Shown here one piece after another: positions 1-10,829 of a stretch of 64,000 nt of DNA. How positions within the stretch are numbered: the first letter of the stretch is position 1; every line of letters starts with the position of its first letter. The position numbers and the translations under genes are program-made. Source of the stretch: Apoda limacodes (lineage: Eukaryota; Arthropoda; Insecta; Lepidoptera; Limacodidae). The stretch covers positions 684,501 through 748,500 of the forward strand of contig OX291543.1 of assembly GCA_946406115.1 (NCBI GenBank), written 5' to 3'. The notes under the pieces are model-generated. The model made no database searches, was not told the DNA's origin, and saw nothing but the letters and a program-made list of their open reading frames with translations.

Positions 1-964
1 AAATAGGAAGTTACAAATGTTTTTAATTCAGTGTTTTAGTAAATGGAGGTTACTTTGAACCATTTTTGTGAATTAAGCTAGCTACGTACATAGGTAATTA
101 ATTAATGTTTGAAAAAGAAGATAAGTACAGTGTTAGTAAATGTACCTATGTCACTGAACCATATTTGTTAAAACTGAAAATTTTTAATGCAGTGTTTAGT
201 GAAATAAATAAGTAAGCTGCTGGTAAAGTTTTTTAGGTGAGTAGGTAGCTTTTAGTCATCCTTTTTTTTTGCTGATATACTATTTTTGCGTAGCGTCGCA
301 CAAATTCGCGTTTTGACGCCGAAAAAAGTAACAGGAACTCATAAACGACAGGACGTCTTACACGTTGTATGTAATTATTGTGTAACTGGGGTCGTACGAA
401 TTTAAAAGTGCTAGATTCTCATAAATTAGCGGGTGGCATATTCTAATGTTCATTAAACTTTGTGGTCAAGTCAAATCGAAAAATTATTTTATGAAATTAG
501 TATTAAAAACTGAAATGCCGATTTTCAGTGTGAAACTTTGAATAGGAAATTTCATAAGTTACAGTTTTTGTATACACGATTATATTGTAATAATTATTGC
601 CGAGATACTTTTTTCCAAGATGGCGGCGCGAGCACAACCAGTATCGATGGGGACTTTTAGTATGCACAACGGGAGGTCTTAATAAACATGTACACCAAAA
701 TTCAAAACTCAAAATTCAAAACTCTACCAATTAATGTTTTTTCATTTTCTAATTTGATTGGACTAATAAAGCATTTGAATTTGATGAAATTTGGCATGAA
801 GATAGTTTAGAGTCCCGAGAAAGGACAAAGGCTATTTGAAAACGTCAAGTATGAGTCCGTTCGGTCGAAATTCTACATCGATAACTTAATTTAGGGGGGT
901 GGGGTGGAACCGCGGGTAAAAGCTAGTTAGCTATTCTTTGACAAAGGTTATTTTGGTTACTTAC
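1..964. other. Non-coding flank or intron, no gene seen
   Basis: AT-rich sequence with no convincing coding frame. It would be intron or flank downstream of host exon IV, because a splice donor reads into it on the minus strand at 964. It contains a short direct repeat of an 'aaaattcaaaactc' unit at about 692-725 and a dispersed repeat at about 770-935. Confidence 0.5.
770..935 (+). repeat. Dispersed lepidopteran-type repeat (non-autonomous)
   Basis: Contains the 'cccgagaaaggacaaaggc' and 'ccgcgggtaaaagctagt' blocks, a combination I recognise as recurring in intergenic DNA of many Lepidoptera. There is no coding content. The class (SINE or Helitron-derived) cannot be settled from this single copy. 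Confidence 0.45.
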
Positions 965-1040
965 ACTGAGGGCGGCTGGTAATGATGCCTGTGTGTCCGC
1001 CGCTCCACGGGCGGCGCCTGCGCTGACACATTGCTGTCAC
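965..1040 (-). CDS. Host gene exon IV (internal exon, product not recognised)
   Basis: On the minus strand a 76-bp GC-rich block is bounded by an acceptor ending 'tttgcag' and a strong donor 'GTAAGTA'. Its only sensible frame begins with two bases that complete the split Gly codon left by exon III (19278-19149), and it is open: DSNVSAQAPPVERR followed by THRHHYQPPS. It ends two bases into a codon, so at least one more exon lies to the left of the window. It is far richer in G+C than the flanking sequence, as the other three exons are. The intron between exon III and this exon would be 18.1 kb and holds the DIRS element and several LINEs. Function unknown. Confidence 0.68.
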
Positions 1041-1340
1041 CTGCAAACGACACACTTCTTTAATTCTTAACCACTGTAGTCGTTTTCTTTACGTTTTTAA
1101 GTGTATCATCGATCAATTACCACCATACTTAATAAGTAAACCATAGAGCAACTCGGCATCCTGACGCGGCCAGGACTCAGGAGGAGAAGCGCCATTGAGT
1201 CTTAATGTCGTACAAAATAATCACTTTTTGCAGGCCCTGCTTACGACGCCCCCGGCCCGCACTGAACACGCCCCACGCCTTGATCGCTCAGTTCAGTACC
1301 CAGATACTGATATTTTTTTTATGAAATATGCTACATTATA
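1041..1340. other. Intron sequence, no gene seen
   Basis: Lies between host exon IV and the DIRS left repeat. A G+C-rich patch at about 1145-1310 has no open frame of note and may be another repeat remnant. Confidence 0.4.
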
Positions 1341-1507
1341 TTTCCGTCCTCAATATCCGGAATCCATAGTTTAGTCAAGCACCTGTCTTTTAGCGTTAGT
1401 TCCTCTAGGCAATTTTCTCCCTTCTACTTCCGGCGCCCTGTCACCCGCAGTTTCGGTGGGGATAATGCCGGCGACCTGCTGCCAGGCAGTAAGTCTTTGC
1501 TTTATTG
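1341..1507 (+). repeat. DIRS left inverted terminal repeat
   Basis: Reads 'atatccggaatccatag ... caagcacctgtcttttagcg ... gtcacccgcagtttcggtg ... gccaggcagtaagtctttgc', the reverse complement of the right repeat at about 4766-4910 with few differences. The left copy holds about 24 extra bases (near 1458-1483) that the right copy lacks. Confidence 0.85.
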
Positions 1508-1633
1508 CGTTAACACCTCTTGGCAAATATTATTATATATAGAAATAAATAAATAATTATATTAATTAATAATATTCAATAAATAGTTTCATATTTTAAA
1601 ATATAAAGTGAAATTTGAATTCCTCCTTTCATT

Positions 1634-2480
1634 ATGGAGAATGAAAATTGCAACGATGCGGACGTACATCAAAGTGACGGTCAAAGCGAAATCGACCACG
1701 TGTCACGAAAAAGAAATCGTTCTCCAAGTTCATCGTGCAGTGATTCATCGGCGGATTCTGGGGTAGAAAAGAAAAGGTCTTAACATGTAAGTGATTAACA
1801 ATTATAATTTTTATTGCAACAAGTGGCCTTTTTGAAACAATTAATTTCCCACAAACATGAACCTCAACCGCCCAGACTTTCAACCGTGGGCAACATAATT
1901 AACTTGCCATCAAATTCGAATGATAACGATTTAGGCCTTCGCCCGCCGCCTGATGCAAGCACGGTAGTTAAGCAACTATCCAATTATCCGATTTGACTGT
2001 TACATTGAAAGATCCACCTTTCCCGAGGTCCGATGATAAACATTTAGAAAAAATTACTCAAGAGCAACGATTTAAGTTCAACGATTGGAATTCCATTCGT
2101 TTTTCCGAAAAAATATGTGACTACCCCCGGCTTTGTAGAACTCAATGTGAATGTCGAGTTGAGGCGTTTTTATGAGTCTAGTTCTAGTGAAGACTAGAGA
2201 ATCTACTTAAGAATTTATTCTTAAACAAATTCCAGAAGACTATCATTATGGGGCCTTGTGCCGAGTATTTGTTTGACAGCGACATGCTTACCAGCTATCT
2301 TTAAAAGTTGGGGGGAGGCGAGAAACTAACAGCTTGCCTTCAGCCAACATGCCAAACATCAACAACTTCGACTTCGGGGCAAAAACGTTACTATGCCAAA
2401 CCGAAGCCATCCACAAGCAAACAGGCGAGCGATAACTTTCGAAGAAACAACTACCAACCTAAGAACAAGGGTCACAACGC
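1634..2480 (+). pseudogene. DIRS Gag-like ORF, fragmented
   Basis: An ATG at 1634 opens 49 codons rich in Ser and charged residues (ends with stop at 1781-1783). The frame then continues in pieces: about 1814-1996 and 1993-2175 overlap in different frames and include the phrase TLKDPPFPRSDDKH followed by a Trp/Phe-rich stretch, typical of DIRS Gag. A basic, Ser/Lys-rich tail lies at 2308-2480. At least three frame breaks separate the pieces. Gag would coat the element RNA in the cytoplasm. Identification rests on position and composition, since DIRS Gags are poorly conserved. Confidence 0.6.
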
Positions 2481-2486
2481 AAAATC

Positions 2487-3431
2487 TTCGGGCCTAATAT
2501 ATAGAATATCTAGGCGTCACGTGGGACACTCAACTCAACACGACGTCCCTGTCGGAACTAAAGTGCCAAACGCTTCGCAAAGCACTTTCATGTCAGATGT
2601 CCAAAGGCAGTTGGTCTCTCAGACAGGCTCAGTCCAGTGATCAAAGGAAGATTGCACTGTCGAACCCTACACTTTTACAGTCGATGTCTTCCCAAGGCGC
2701 ACCCCTTCAAACAGGTGAAATTACCAGAACCTGTACTTACAGAAATAAAGTGGTGGTTAAAAGCAGCACAGGGATCACGACCGATATATTCAAAACCGTT
2801 CTCTCACCTTCTGACCACAGATGCATCGGACTTCGGATGACGAGCTCAGCTGGGAGATACGAAAATGTCTGGATATTGGACAAAACAACAAATGTCGTGG
2901 CATGTGAATCTCAAAGAGCTATTCGCAGTATATATAGCAATTCAAGAGAAAAGCGGTCAACTTCACAATGCTCACATACTGTTACAAACAGACAACCGAA
3001 CAGTCATCGCCTATATCAACAATGAAGGTGGGACCAAATCAAGAAATTTATTGAACCTAACTCCCAAACTTTTGAACATTTTAGACCGACTAGATATTGT
3101 CCTGACAGTCCAATACTTTCCAGGCCGGTTCAACTGCGAAGTAGATCCTTTATCGCGAGGAAAAGCCTGTCCGGAGTGGCATCTGCTGTCTGCAGCGACA
3201 AAGAACATTTTCGAGATGTGGGGCACTCCACAGGTGGACTTATTTGCGTCAAGAACAGCTCATGTGGTAAAAGACAATATATCTTTAGACACACAGGACC
3301 AGGAAGCCCTATGCCACAACGCGTTCCTTCACCAATGGAAATACAAACTAGCTTGGTTGTTCCCCCGCCGAGCCTCATACCTCAGGTATAAACCCACTTC
3401 AACACAGCCCAAGGTCGGTACATTCTGTTAG
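2487..3431 (+). pseudogene. DIRS reverse transcriptase C-terminus and RNase H
   Basis: Begins abruptly at 'EYLGVTWDTQLN', the segment that follows the RT palm in DIRS and Gypsy polymerases. Nothing resembling the catalytic palm lies upstream, so the palm has been deleted at about 2485. RNase H follows: the first Asp is in 'TTDASDFG' (ends at 2840), Glu in 'LKELFAV', the next Asp in 'LQTDNRTV', and the last in 'EVDPLSR'. A Trp codon after DFG is now TGA; the same frame resumes immediately and is open from 2865 to 3431. RNase H would degrade the RNA of the hybrid during reverse transcription. Confidence 0.78.
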
Positions 3432-3624
3432 CCCCGAAGTGGCACAAGGTATTTTGGCGAGCAGATCTTCAAGCCCGGTCAATACAAATTCCGTACACTA
3501 TTCCGAACCTTCTACAAGTACTGATCGACACGAGAACCGGAACACACCCGCCACAGATTCAATGCATATGTTTGGAAGCGTGGATGATTTTGGGTGGACG
3601 GACATAGTAAAAGTTTAGTCGGCT

Positions 3625-4475
3625 GAAGAAAAATGCCTTTTAATGTCTAGTTGGCGAAAATCCACTCTAAAGACGTACAGGCCAGCATGGAATAAATGGA
3701 AAGCCTGGTTCGTCTCATCAAATACTTCGTATAGAAATCCAAATCCAAAAAACGATGCTCGTTATCTAGCCTATTTGCACCATAGCGAAGGTTTAGCTTA
3801 TAGAATTTTAGTTCACAAATCAGTAATTGCTACCTTTCCAAATTTTTCAGGGAATATTGATTTGTCAGCTATTTCTGTGGCTAAAGATAGAACAGCGAAA
3901 CCTCCTATAATTTGTATCAAGTTTCCAGGAGTGCAGCTACTCTTCTGGTGTTAGCATCAGGACGCAGAGTTCATGACCTTACACTGCGAAGGATTGATCA
4001 ATAAACGAGGGTGATGCACTTATCCTTTGGCCCTGTTTCGGTTCAAATACAGATAACGTCAACCACTGGCAATCTGGTTGGAAGTCAAAAATACATCCTA
4101 GTAAAAACTTGAATTGTGTTTATTGGGTTCGCCAACTAATCAATGTTTCGTAGGATCGTCGAAATTCAGGTACCTTCTCAGAGCTATTTATAACTACTAG
4201 AGGAGATCCCAAACCCGCATCAAGAACTGTCATCGGAGGCTGGGTCAAATCTGTACTCAAGGACGCAGGTATCGAAGCGTCACCCGGATCGGTGCGTTCT
4301 GCAGTAGCTTCTTTTAATTGGCTTGAACATTTTTCAATAGATTAAATTCTTGAGACTAGCAATTGGACACAGGAGCATACCTTTCGATCTTATTACCAGA
4401 GAGAGATTGCTAATCAATCGAGTGATAAGGTATTATCTGAATCAGTTTCCATATCTAAATACTTTAAACCAGTGC
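3625..4475 (+). pseudogene. DIRS tyrosine recombinase, broken
   Basis: An open stretch from 3643 to 3954 begins 'SSWRKSTLKTYRPAWNKWKAW', the core-binding domain typical of DIRS recombinases. After a frameshift, 'LVLASGRRVHDLTLRR' (about 3946-3995) carries the first catalytic Arg. Further on, 'SPGSVRSAVAS' (about 4279-4311) is the HxxR box with Gly where His is expected. 'TQEHTFRSYYQREI' (about 4366-4407) holds the catalytic Tyr. Stops interrupt several places. The enzyme would integrate the circular DNA intermediate. It is intact enough to identify but not to work. Confidence 0.8.
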
Positions 4476-4631
4476 GGTAAGAGTTCTTTTTTTATTTTTG
4501 TTAGTTATTGATTTGATTGAATACATTGTATGATTAATAATTCATAATGAATTCTTTTCTCACCCATTAACACATATAGCATCATCATAAGCTTTATTTT
4601 GGCTACCAGGAGATAACAAACACATCACTCA

Positions 4632-4742
4632 ACTATGGATTCCAGATATCGAAGACGGATCAAATAATAGAGAGTTTTAACCATTAATAAAACTTACCTA
4701 TTATTTTTCCTGAGATATCCGGAATCCAGGTAATACCTACCT
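4632..4742 (+). repeat. DIRS internal complementary region
   Basis: The stretch 'aataatagagagttttaacc ... aaaacttacctattatttt ... ctgagatatccggaatcc' is the reverse complement of the outer part of the right terminal repeat (about 4877-4946), and it also repeats the outer edge of the left one. An internal region complementary to the outer ends of both repeats is a DIRS hallmark that allows circle formation. Confidence 0.75.
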
Positions 4743-4765
4743 GGTACATCGTGAGTAAATATAGT

Positions 4766-4946
4766 GAAGCAAAGACTTACTGCCTGGCACCGAAACTGCG
4801 GGTGACAGGGCGCCGGTAGTAGAAGGGAGGAAATTGCTTAGAGGAACTAACGCTAAAAGACAGGTGCTTGACTCAACTATGGATTCCGGATATCTCAGGA
4901 AATAATAGGTAAGTTTTATTGTTGGTTAAAACTCTCTATTTATTGC
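4766..4946 (+). repeat. DIRS right inverted terminal repeat
   Basis: Inverted match to 1341-1507, beginning 'gcaaagacttactgcctggc' and running to 'ggattccggatatctcag' and the following 'aaataataggtaag' segment. The outer about 70 bp also pair with the internal complementary region. Confidence 0.82.
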
Positions 4947-4949
4947 ATT

Positions 4950-6036
4950 AGTTTATAAGTTTTTAAATCATTTGTCATTAGAATTAGATATTGTATATCC
5001 TATACAATATACACTATCCCTGTCTCAATTGTTGGGAAACTGTAAGTGATGTAGGTGTCTGATACATAAATACATAAACATAACTTTCAATTACAAAAAA
5101 TGGGCAAATACTAGCTAGTATTATAAATATCAAGATTTCATTTTCGACAATATCTGTAGAGGGAGAACAACACTATCATCTTGCGACAAATTTAGACGGA
5201 ACAGTTGAATAGGACGCTACTTTTTGACACACTGGTAATGAAATGACGCGTTTGAAGTGGTGAATATTTTTTATATTCCTTTTGTTAACTGCAGAAATAA
5301 GTTGGTGATTTTCGTTTCAGTTGCTCAATTAACTGCAGTGCGTTGGTTAAATAAACGAGACAAATAAAGAGTAATTTAAAGTTTTTAAGACCTATTTTCA
5401 GTTTTGTGATGAAACTTTATTTACATATAAAAGTTTATGGAATATTTTTGTAATTTAGACTTCTTGCAGCAAAATACTGATGCATTTGCCATTATTGAAA
5501 AACTCACAGTCGCGCAACTAGATTTAGTCTAGTGAAGAATCCTATTTCAAAGATTTTGTTACTCGCATATGACCATCTGGACTAGGGCCGTGTTGCTCTA
5601 TGGAGCCTCTAAAACTCGGCTGAGACGCGGTCGTAGCGGACTTTTTAAAAAAAGAACATGAAACGTATCAGTCATCAAAGATAGTGACGACTACTACTCG
5701 CAATTAATTTTGACTCCTACTACCTAGGTTGGTAAAGAGTTTAAAATCTCTAAATAGCTAATTAAGTATACAAGAAATCATAGCTCTTTGGAGCATGCAT
5801 GCATAGATTATGTTGTGTAATACATATTGTGTTCCATGATTTGTGTAGCATTTTGTTCGGCGTGAGGTACCAGTACCAGTGTGGCAGTAGATGTAGAATG
5901 TTATAATTACACACAGAAGCCATGTACAATGTACATTATTCTATGTACATATTTAATTATTAAATCAGATTAAGTGATGACGAAGTATATTTTGTGCTAT
6001 ATAAATAAAAATCGGTTTTATCATACAGCCATCGTT
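4950..6036. other. Intron, no gene seen
   Basis: AT-rich sequence without a supported coding region or structured repeat on either strand. Confidence 0.5.
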
Positions 6037-6330
6037 ATTTGGCAGAGTCACTGAAAGAACTGAGCGAAATGTTGCGCTCCCTAGATAAATCCTCTCGTTG
6101 AGTGAGCATGAGTTTGGACAAGACAAAAGTCATGTTTAACCAACACGTCATGCCTATGCCAGTATACGTCGGTCGCCGGTATTTTACTCGAGGTGGTCCA
6201 GGATTATGTCTATTGGATAGAAAATTCGACTGGGCCGGAATAAATTTAAAAAGGAAGCCGATAGGAGGATCCATCTAGGGTGGGTGTCATTTAGTAAGCA
6301 GCTTCGTCAAGTCTTCACGTCGTCACAAAG
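6037..6330 (+). pseudogene. RTE-clade reverse transcriptase relic
   Basis: Plus-strand translation gives 'AESLKELSEMLRSLDKSSR', a stop, then 'SLDKTKVMFNQHVMP' and, after frame changes, 'LGWVSFSKQLRQVF'. This is the thumb-side end of RTE LINE reverse transcriptases, where SKTKVM followed by a Val-Gly hairpin and a GWAAFGKL box recur. Only about 290 bp remain. Confidence 0.6.
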
Positions 6331-6774
6331 TAAAAAGAGATAGATTTATTGTTTATATCAAAGGATATAAGATAAGATACATATAATGTAATGCGGGAAT
6401 TTCTTATTCAGGCTGTTTATAATTGGATGTACTGCTTTAATTATTGTTATGTTATTACAAATGACCCGCGTTTAGTTCAGTTATTTAACTAGTTATTTAT
6501 TTAACGGGTGTTCCATCGTCAAATAATTATCTATGCCCTTCGTGTTGCAACCTCACTTTAACATTAATACTAAAACATATATTTATTCATACTTATATTA
6601 GTATAGGATGTGTCTAGATTCCTCCTTTAGAATTGCAATACTTTAGAAACTGTGTCACGATTCCTCCTTTATCATCCCAACATTTTAAGGGATATGTCTA
6701 GATTCTTCCTTTGCCAAACTTCCCTCTGAATACTTTCCACACACATTTATGTACACATAGTATGATTTTATTTC

Positions 6775-6832
6775 ATGTACGGAACCCTCGGTGCGCGAGC
6801 CACACTCGCACTTGGCCGGTATTATTTTTTAA
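6775..6832 (+). repeat. 3' end of the 'ggttccgtacc' dispersed repeat
   Basis: Carries the 'tacggaaccctcggtgcgcg' to 'cttggccggt' tail that also ends the full copies at 19436-19725 and 34999-35287. The 5' part is missing. Confidence 0.55.
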
Positions 6833-6839
6833 AATTCTA

Positions 6840-7950
6840 CAAATGGTGCACAGGCTAAAGCATGGCTCACCAGATAAGACGGCGAAGAAGAAAATGCTCC
6901 TCTAGTCTAAACTACATCAACTGCCTATCGTGCGAATTGATTTTCCGAAACTTTGTTACCCCAATGGGATACCTACCCATAGACATTAGAGTAGCAAAGA
7001 CTGTTAATGATTCTGAAAATGTATAAAAACCACATCATTCAGTTGACGGGGAAGTCGGGCGAAGGAGCACTGAAAGTTATACCATTGGTGAAGTTTTAAC
7101 CAACAGCGAAGTGTTGCTGATTTTTGCTGTACAATGCAGCAATAAAAATATCTTATGGCGATTAACTAGTGACGTACAAGATCAAATATGATAAGTATCG
7201 ATACATTTCCTAGGCATTCACCGCGTCCAATTATGAAGATATTATACACCGCCGCGACTTACAACTTTGTGTCCCATATATTTGTCCATATTATAAAAAA
7301 ATCATATAATGCGTAAAAAAAATTAGGATTAACACTACAGTGTATTAGATTTTTTTTTTTCAATAATTAAACCACACAGTTTAATATTTGGTGTTATTTA
7401 TATTATATTGTTTTTTTATTTAGCAATATCTTGGTAAGCAAAGGACTTAGTGCAGCACAATTAAACATTATCTATTATCTCTACCAAAAACGCCACTACA
7501 AGTACTTAGGTGTGACAACCATAAAATACAATCCAACATTAACATTTTACACAGAGACGGAGAGACAATGTCTTCAAATCTAACCATTCACTCAAAATTG
7601 GTCCTACATGCGCATACCAACAAAAAGTTCATTCATAAAAAAAATTTGCAGAAGAAATCATCCCAAATTAGATGACTAGGTCCGAACCTATGTAAATTCC
7701 CTTTTCCTTACAGTTAAAATTGCCTTGAAACTGACATCTTGTACAATAATACTTATGGTGTACTTAATGGCTATACTTAATAGCTATATTGACGCAACTC
7801 CTTTGGGTCGCAAAAACAAATCTAAAGATATAGAATTAAGAAAGTCCTAATACTTAAAGTGTTTTTGTATTAATGTTTGTTGTGTTATGTTGTTGTTTCT
7901 TTTTATTTTTAATTTTTCAAATAGTAAAAGTACTGTAGTTTTACTAATTT
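6840..7950. other. Intron, no gene seen
   Basis: AT-rich, no supported gene. The last 200 bp may belong to the 5' part of the LINE that becomes recognisable at about 7960. Confidence 0.45.
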
Positions 7951-8039
7951 AATTTTTAAGTGCAGATAGCGAAGAGAACATGCTCTCTCTACATGACATA
8001 CTCTCTTCTACTTTCTCTTCCTGTAACAATTCTTTTAAC

Positions 8040-8480
8040 GCGGTACATATTAACGCTAGAGTATTCCGGTGCATCATCAAGATCTTCTGACGTCCTTTAG
8101 TAACACCAAAATCGATGCAATACTAGTCTCAAAAACCATTCTTAAACCCTGTCTTCAGTCCACTTATGTCGCTCTTCCTGGTTCTCAATTGATCCGGAAT
8201 AATAGAACTGGCAAAGGTGGTGAAGTTACAATATATCTAAAAGCTAATTTGTCATTTTCAATAACCATCCTCTGCTCTGTAATACACTAGTTCAGCCGAA
8301 CATTTCTTTATTAAGGTAACTCTACGACACAAAAAAGTCCTTCTAGCTGTCTATTATTCGCCATCACACATCACACATCACGCTACACATCAATTACTTC
8401 TCCTCTTTTGAAAACTTATTAGAACTTTTTTGTCCCCTTTACGAACATGTAATAATCTTAGATCATTTTAACACATGTCT
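8040..8480 (+). pseudogene. LINE P endonuclease N-terminal part
   Basis: The open piece 8069-8290 reads 'LLTSFSNTKIDAILVSKTI', the apurinic-type endonuclease box where SETWL normally follows (Glu is Lys here), then 'LIRNNRTGKGGEV', the GGG loop. A stop ends it, and the remaining endonuclease continues in other frames with a short imperfect 'catcacacatcac' duplication. This domain would nick the target DNA to prime reverse transcription. Confidence 0.65.
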
Positions 8481-8481
8481 T

Positions 8482-9216
8482 TTGAAAAATGATGCAAGGT
8501 CTAAAAAACAAATCTCTATTATAAATTCCCTTAACTTGCATCTGCTGCCATTCTCAGCAACCCACCACTCTCCTTACAACACTCCTTTTCTTCTTGACCT
8601 CATTATCATTTCTGATCCTAATAAAGTTATTTGTTCAGGTCAAGTAACATCTTGTTTCTTTTACCATGATCTTATTTTGCTTTACTATAAAATCACCTCA
8701 CCTAAACCTTCTCCTACCTATCTGCCTTTTCGTAGTTACAGTAATATTGATATGGAAGCTCTTAAGAGTGACGTCTCAAATATCAACTGGTCAATGTTAC
8801 TAGAAAGCGCAAATATTGATACAAAAATTGACCTCTTTAATTCTGCTATATTGTCCGTATATGATACACATGCACCACTTAAACAGACTAAGCACAATCC
8901 TGCACCATGGCTTGATCACACCATCAAGGATATGATGGCTGTGCGTGACAATAAGGCTAAAAGATGGAAACTGTCACCAACTGATCAATACTTTGTTCGG
9001 TATGAATCTCTACGCAATCGCTGCAACAGGATGTGTAGGGATACTAAAAGACAAAACATATCATATTCTATTAAAAATTTTAATTATTCTCAGCTTTGGA
9101 ATTTTCTTAAATCTATTGGTATCGGAAAAACTCCTAATACTACCAATTGTACTATTGAACTTACATACATACAGGCAGTTTTCATCTTCCCCAGTATCTT
9201 TGTCAGAGTCCAATAA
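8482..9216 (+). pseudogene. LINE P endonuclease C-terminal part and linker
   Basis: One open frame of 244 codons. It starts within the endonuclease ('LDLIIISDPNKV', the last conserved D-xx-II box, and 'FFYHDLILL', where SDH is expected but the Ser is lost), then runs into the linker ('APLKQTKHNPAPWLDHTIKDMM', RDxAKRxWK-like). This is the Jockey/CR1 arrangement. It is followed by a frame break before the reverse transcriptase. Confidence 0.68.
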
Positions 9217-9258
9217 AAATCAAACCCTTAACTACTTAGCTGATTAACCACTACCACA

Positions 9259-9950
9259 GTGCGAAGCTTTTCATCTAGAACCCATACCGGAACTTCTATT
9301 ACTGAGCTTTTACCAATACTAACTCATATTTTTAATTACTCCCTAGAATCAATATGGAAAAAGGCGCATGTCATCCCTTTACGCAAATCTTCCACCGATT
9401 TTAAGCCAATTTCCATTTTACCTATTTTATCCAAAATTTTAGAAATGATAGTCAATGACCAGTTATGGATTTATCTCACTACAAATAATTTATTTAATTG
9501 TCTTCAATCTAGTTTTCGTAAAGGACATAGCACAGTGACAGCTTTGCTCAAAGTCACGGATGATATTTGTCTTGCAATGGAGAATAAACAACTTACAATT
9601 CTTGTTTTTTTAGATGTTAGTAGTGCCTATAACTCTGTAAACTGAAATTTTAACAGGCATACTTGCTTATCTGAACGTATCTGATTCTGCCATTAATTGG
9701 TTAAATTCTTATCTTCGAGGACGCTCGTAATGTATACGAAACGGTCAATTATTTTCAGATTGGTGTGACTATCAGCTGGCGTACCTTAAGGTGGTGTTCT
9801 TTCTTCTCTTCTTTTTTCTATATTTATTAATTCCATCTCTTCTGTTATTTCTTCACTCTACCATCTTTATGCTGATGATTTGCAGCTTTACCGACACTGT
9901 CACGTCTCTAATATTTCTAATTCTATTCCGCATACGCTTAGAGATAGTTC
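9259..9950 (+). pseudogene. LINE P reverse transcriptase, broken
   Basis: 9259-9645 reads 'FKPISILPILSKILEMIV', 'RKGHSTVTALLKVTDDI' and 'LVFLDVSSAYNSVN', the RT fingers and first catalytic Asp. After a stop, 'NWLNSYLRGR' follows. A degenerate PQG region follows that, and 'HLYADDLQLY' (about 9868-9897) gives the YADD box in a third frame. The thumb is missing: sequence jumps to a non-coding 3' region at about 9950. Confidence 0.72.
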
Positions 9951-10582
9951 ATCAACTAAAATTTTTAAAAAACGCTTAAAAGAGCACTATTTGAGGAACA
10001 CTTGAAAATAAAAAAATTAATTTTATTATCATTGAACGCTAAGTCAGTTATTTTATACCTACTTATTTTAATAATAATTTATTTTTTGTCTAGTGTATTC
10101 GGTTTGTTTTTGAATGTATGTAATTATATTTTTATTTTTAATTTGTTATTAAATTAGTATTCTATAGATAAAACTTTGTTTTACAAGCCTTGCCACCTAT
10201 TATTTAAATTTATTCTTTCTCTGGATTTGCGGGAAAAATCTCTGGCAGAGATACGTACGCCCTTTGTACTATTTTTCTAGAAATATAATTTCTTGTAATG
10301 TTTGTTTTTTGTACAATAAAGGATTAAAGTAAATAAATAAAATGGAATTTTCAAACATGAATGCTAGCCAGCAAGTCATTCCTACTCACTCTTCATATTT
10401 CATTCGTATTGTAATTTTATAATTTTTTCCACTCTATTATTTTATGATATTATCTCCTAATATTATCACCTTGTACATTGATTAGGACTTGCTCATTAAT
10501 AAAATATTATTTTGTATGAAGCAGCTGGCAGACTACTGTGCAAGACGTGACCGTGCGCGAAGCAGTGTCGATGTGATCCTAC

Positions 10583-10648
10583 CGAGACTGGGCGCTGGCG
10601 GTCTTCTCGCTCGAGGTGCGCTGGTTCACTATAGCGATGTGGAGTGGA
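10583..10648 (-). other. Possible small exon (66 bp), doubtful
   Basis: Minus strand: an acceptor 'aattcatacag' and a donor 'GTAGGA' flank 66 bp of GC-rich sequence that is open in two frames (one reads 'PLHIAIVNQRTSSEK'). Its length is a multiple of three. But if joined to host exon III, the required frame has a stop, so it does not fit the four-exon chain. It could be an alternative exon, an exon of another gene, or chance. Confidence 0.25.
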
Positions 10649-10829
10649 CTGTATGAATTGTAGTGATATCGAACCCCGATTGAAAAAGCTGCACGGCTGT
10701 TCCACCTCGAGTCCGGGAGAGGTGTCATGAAATTCAATCTCGCAGTAAAAGTATAGCAATCGGTGAGAGTAGGTATTGCAGGGAGAGTGGTAGGCAGCTA
10801 AGCGGTTTCTACCCTATCTTCATTACTGT

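Larger units (their letters stand above)
1341..4946 (+). mobile_element. DIRS-type tyrosine-recombinase retrotransposon, internally deleted
   Basis: About 3.6 kb bounded by inverted terminal repeats (1341-1507 and about 4766-4946) rather than direct LTRs. Inside, in order, are a Gag-like region, the end of a reverse transcriptase, an RNase H, and a tyrosine recombinase. A further inverted segment between the recombinase and the right repeat matches an internal complementary region. This gene order and architecture is diagnostic of the DIRS order, which integrates by site-specific recombination and leaves no target-site duplication. The RT palm is missing and all frames carry stops, so this copy is dead. 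It sits in the 18-kb intron of the host gene. Confidence 0.85.
7960..10340 (+). mobile_element. LINE, family P (Jockey/CR1-like superfamily), degenerate
   Basis: Plus-strand LINE with an endonuclease relic (about 7960-8640), linker (to about 9200) and reverse transcriptase (about 9259-9935), then a non-coding 3' region ending 'caataaaggattaaag' and an A-rich TAAATAAA tail at about 10340. Related to LINE A at 26617, with which it shares RT phrasing. Many stops and frameshifts; the RT is shortened. Confidence 0.75.

Noticed and set aside
503..712. Short minus-strand open frame in the left flank
   Set aside because: No recognisable motif, AT-rich codons, no splice signals; looks like chance.
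10583..10648. Joining this small exon-like block to the host gene chain
   Set aside because: After exon III the required phase reads into TAG within eight codons, so it cannot be a constitutive exon between III and IV.
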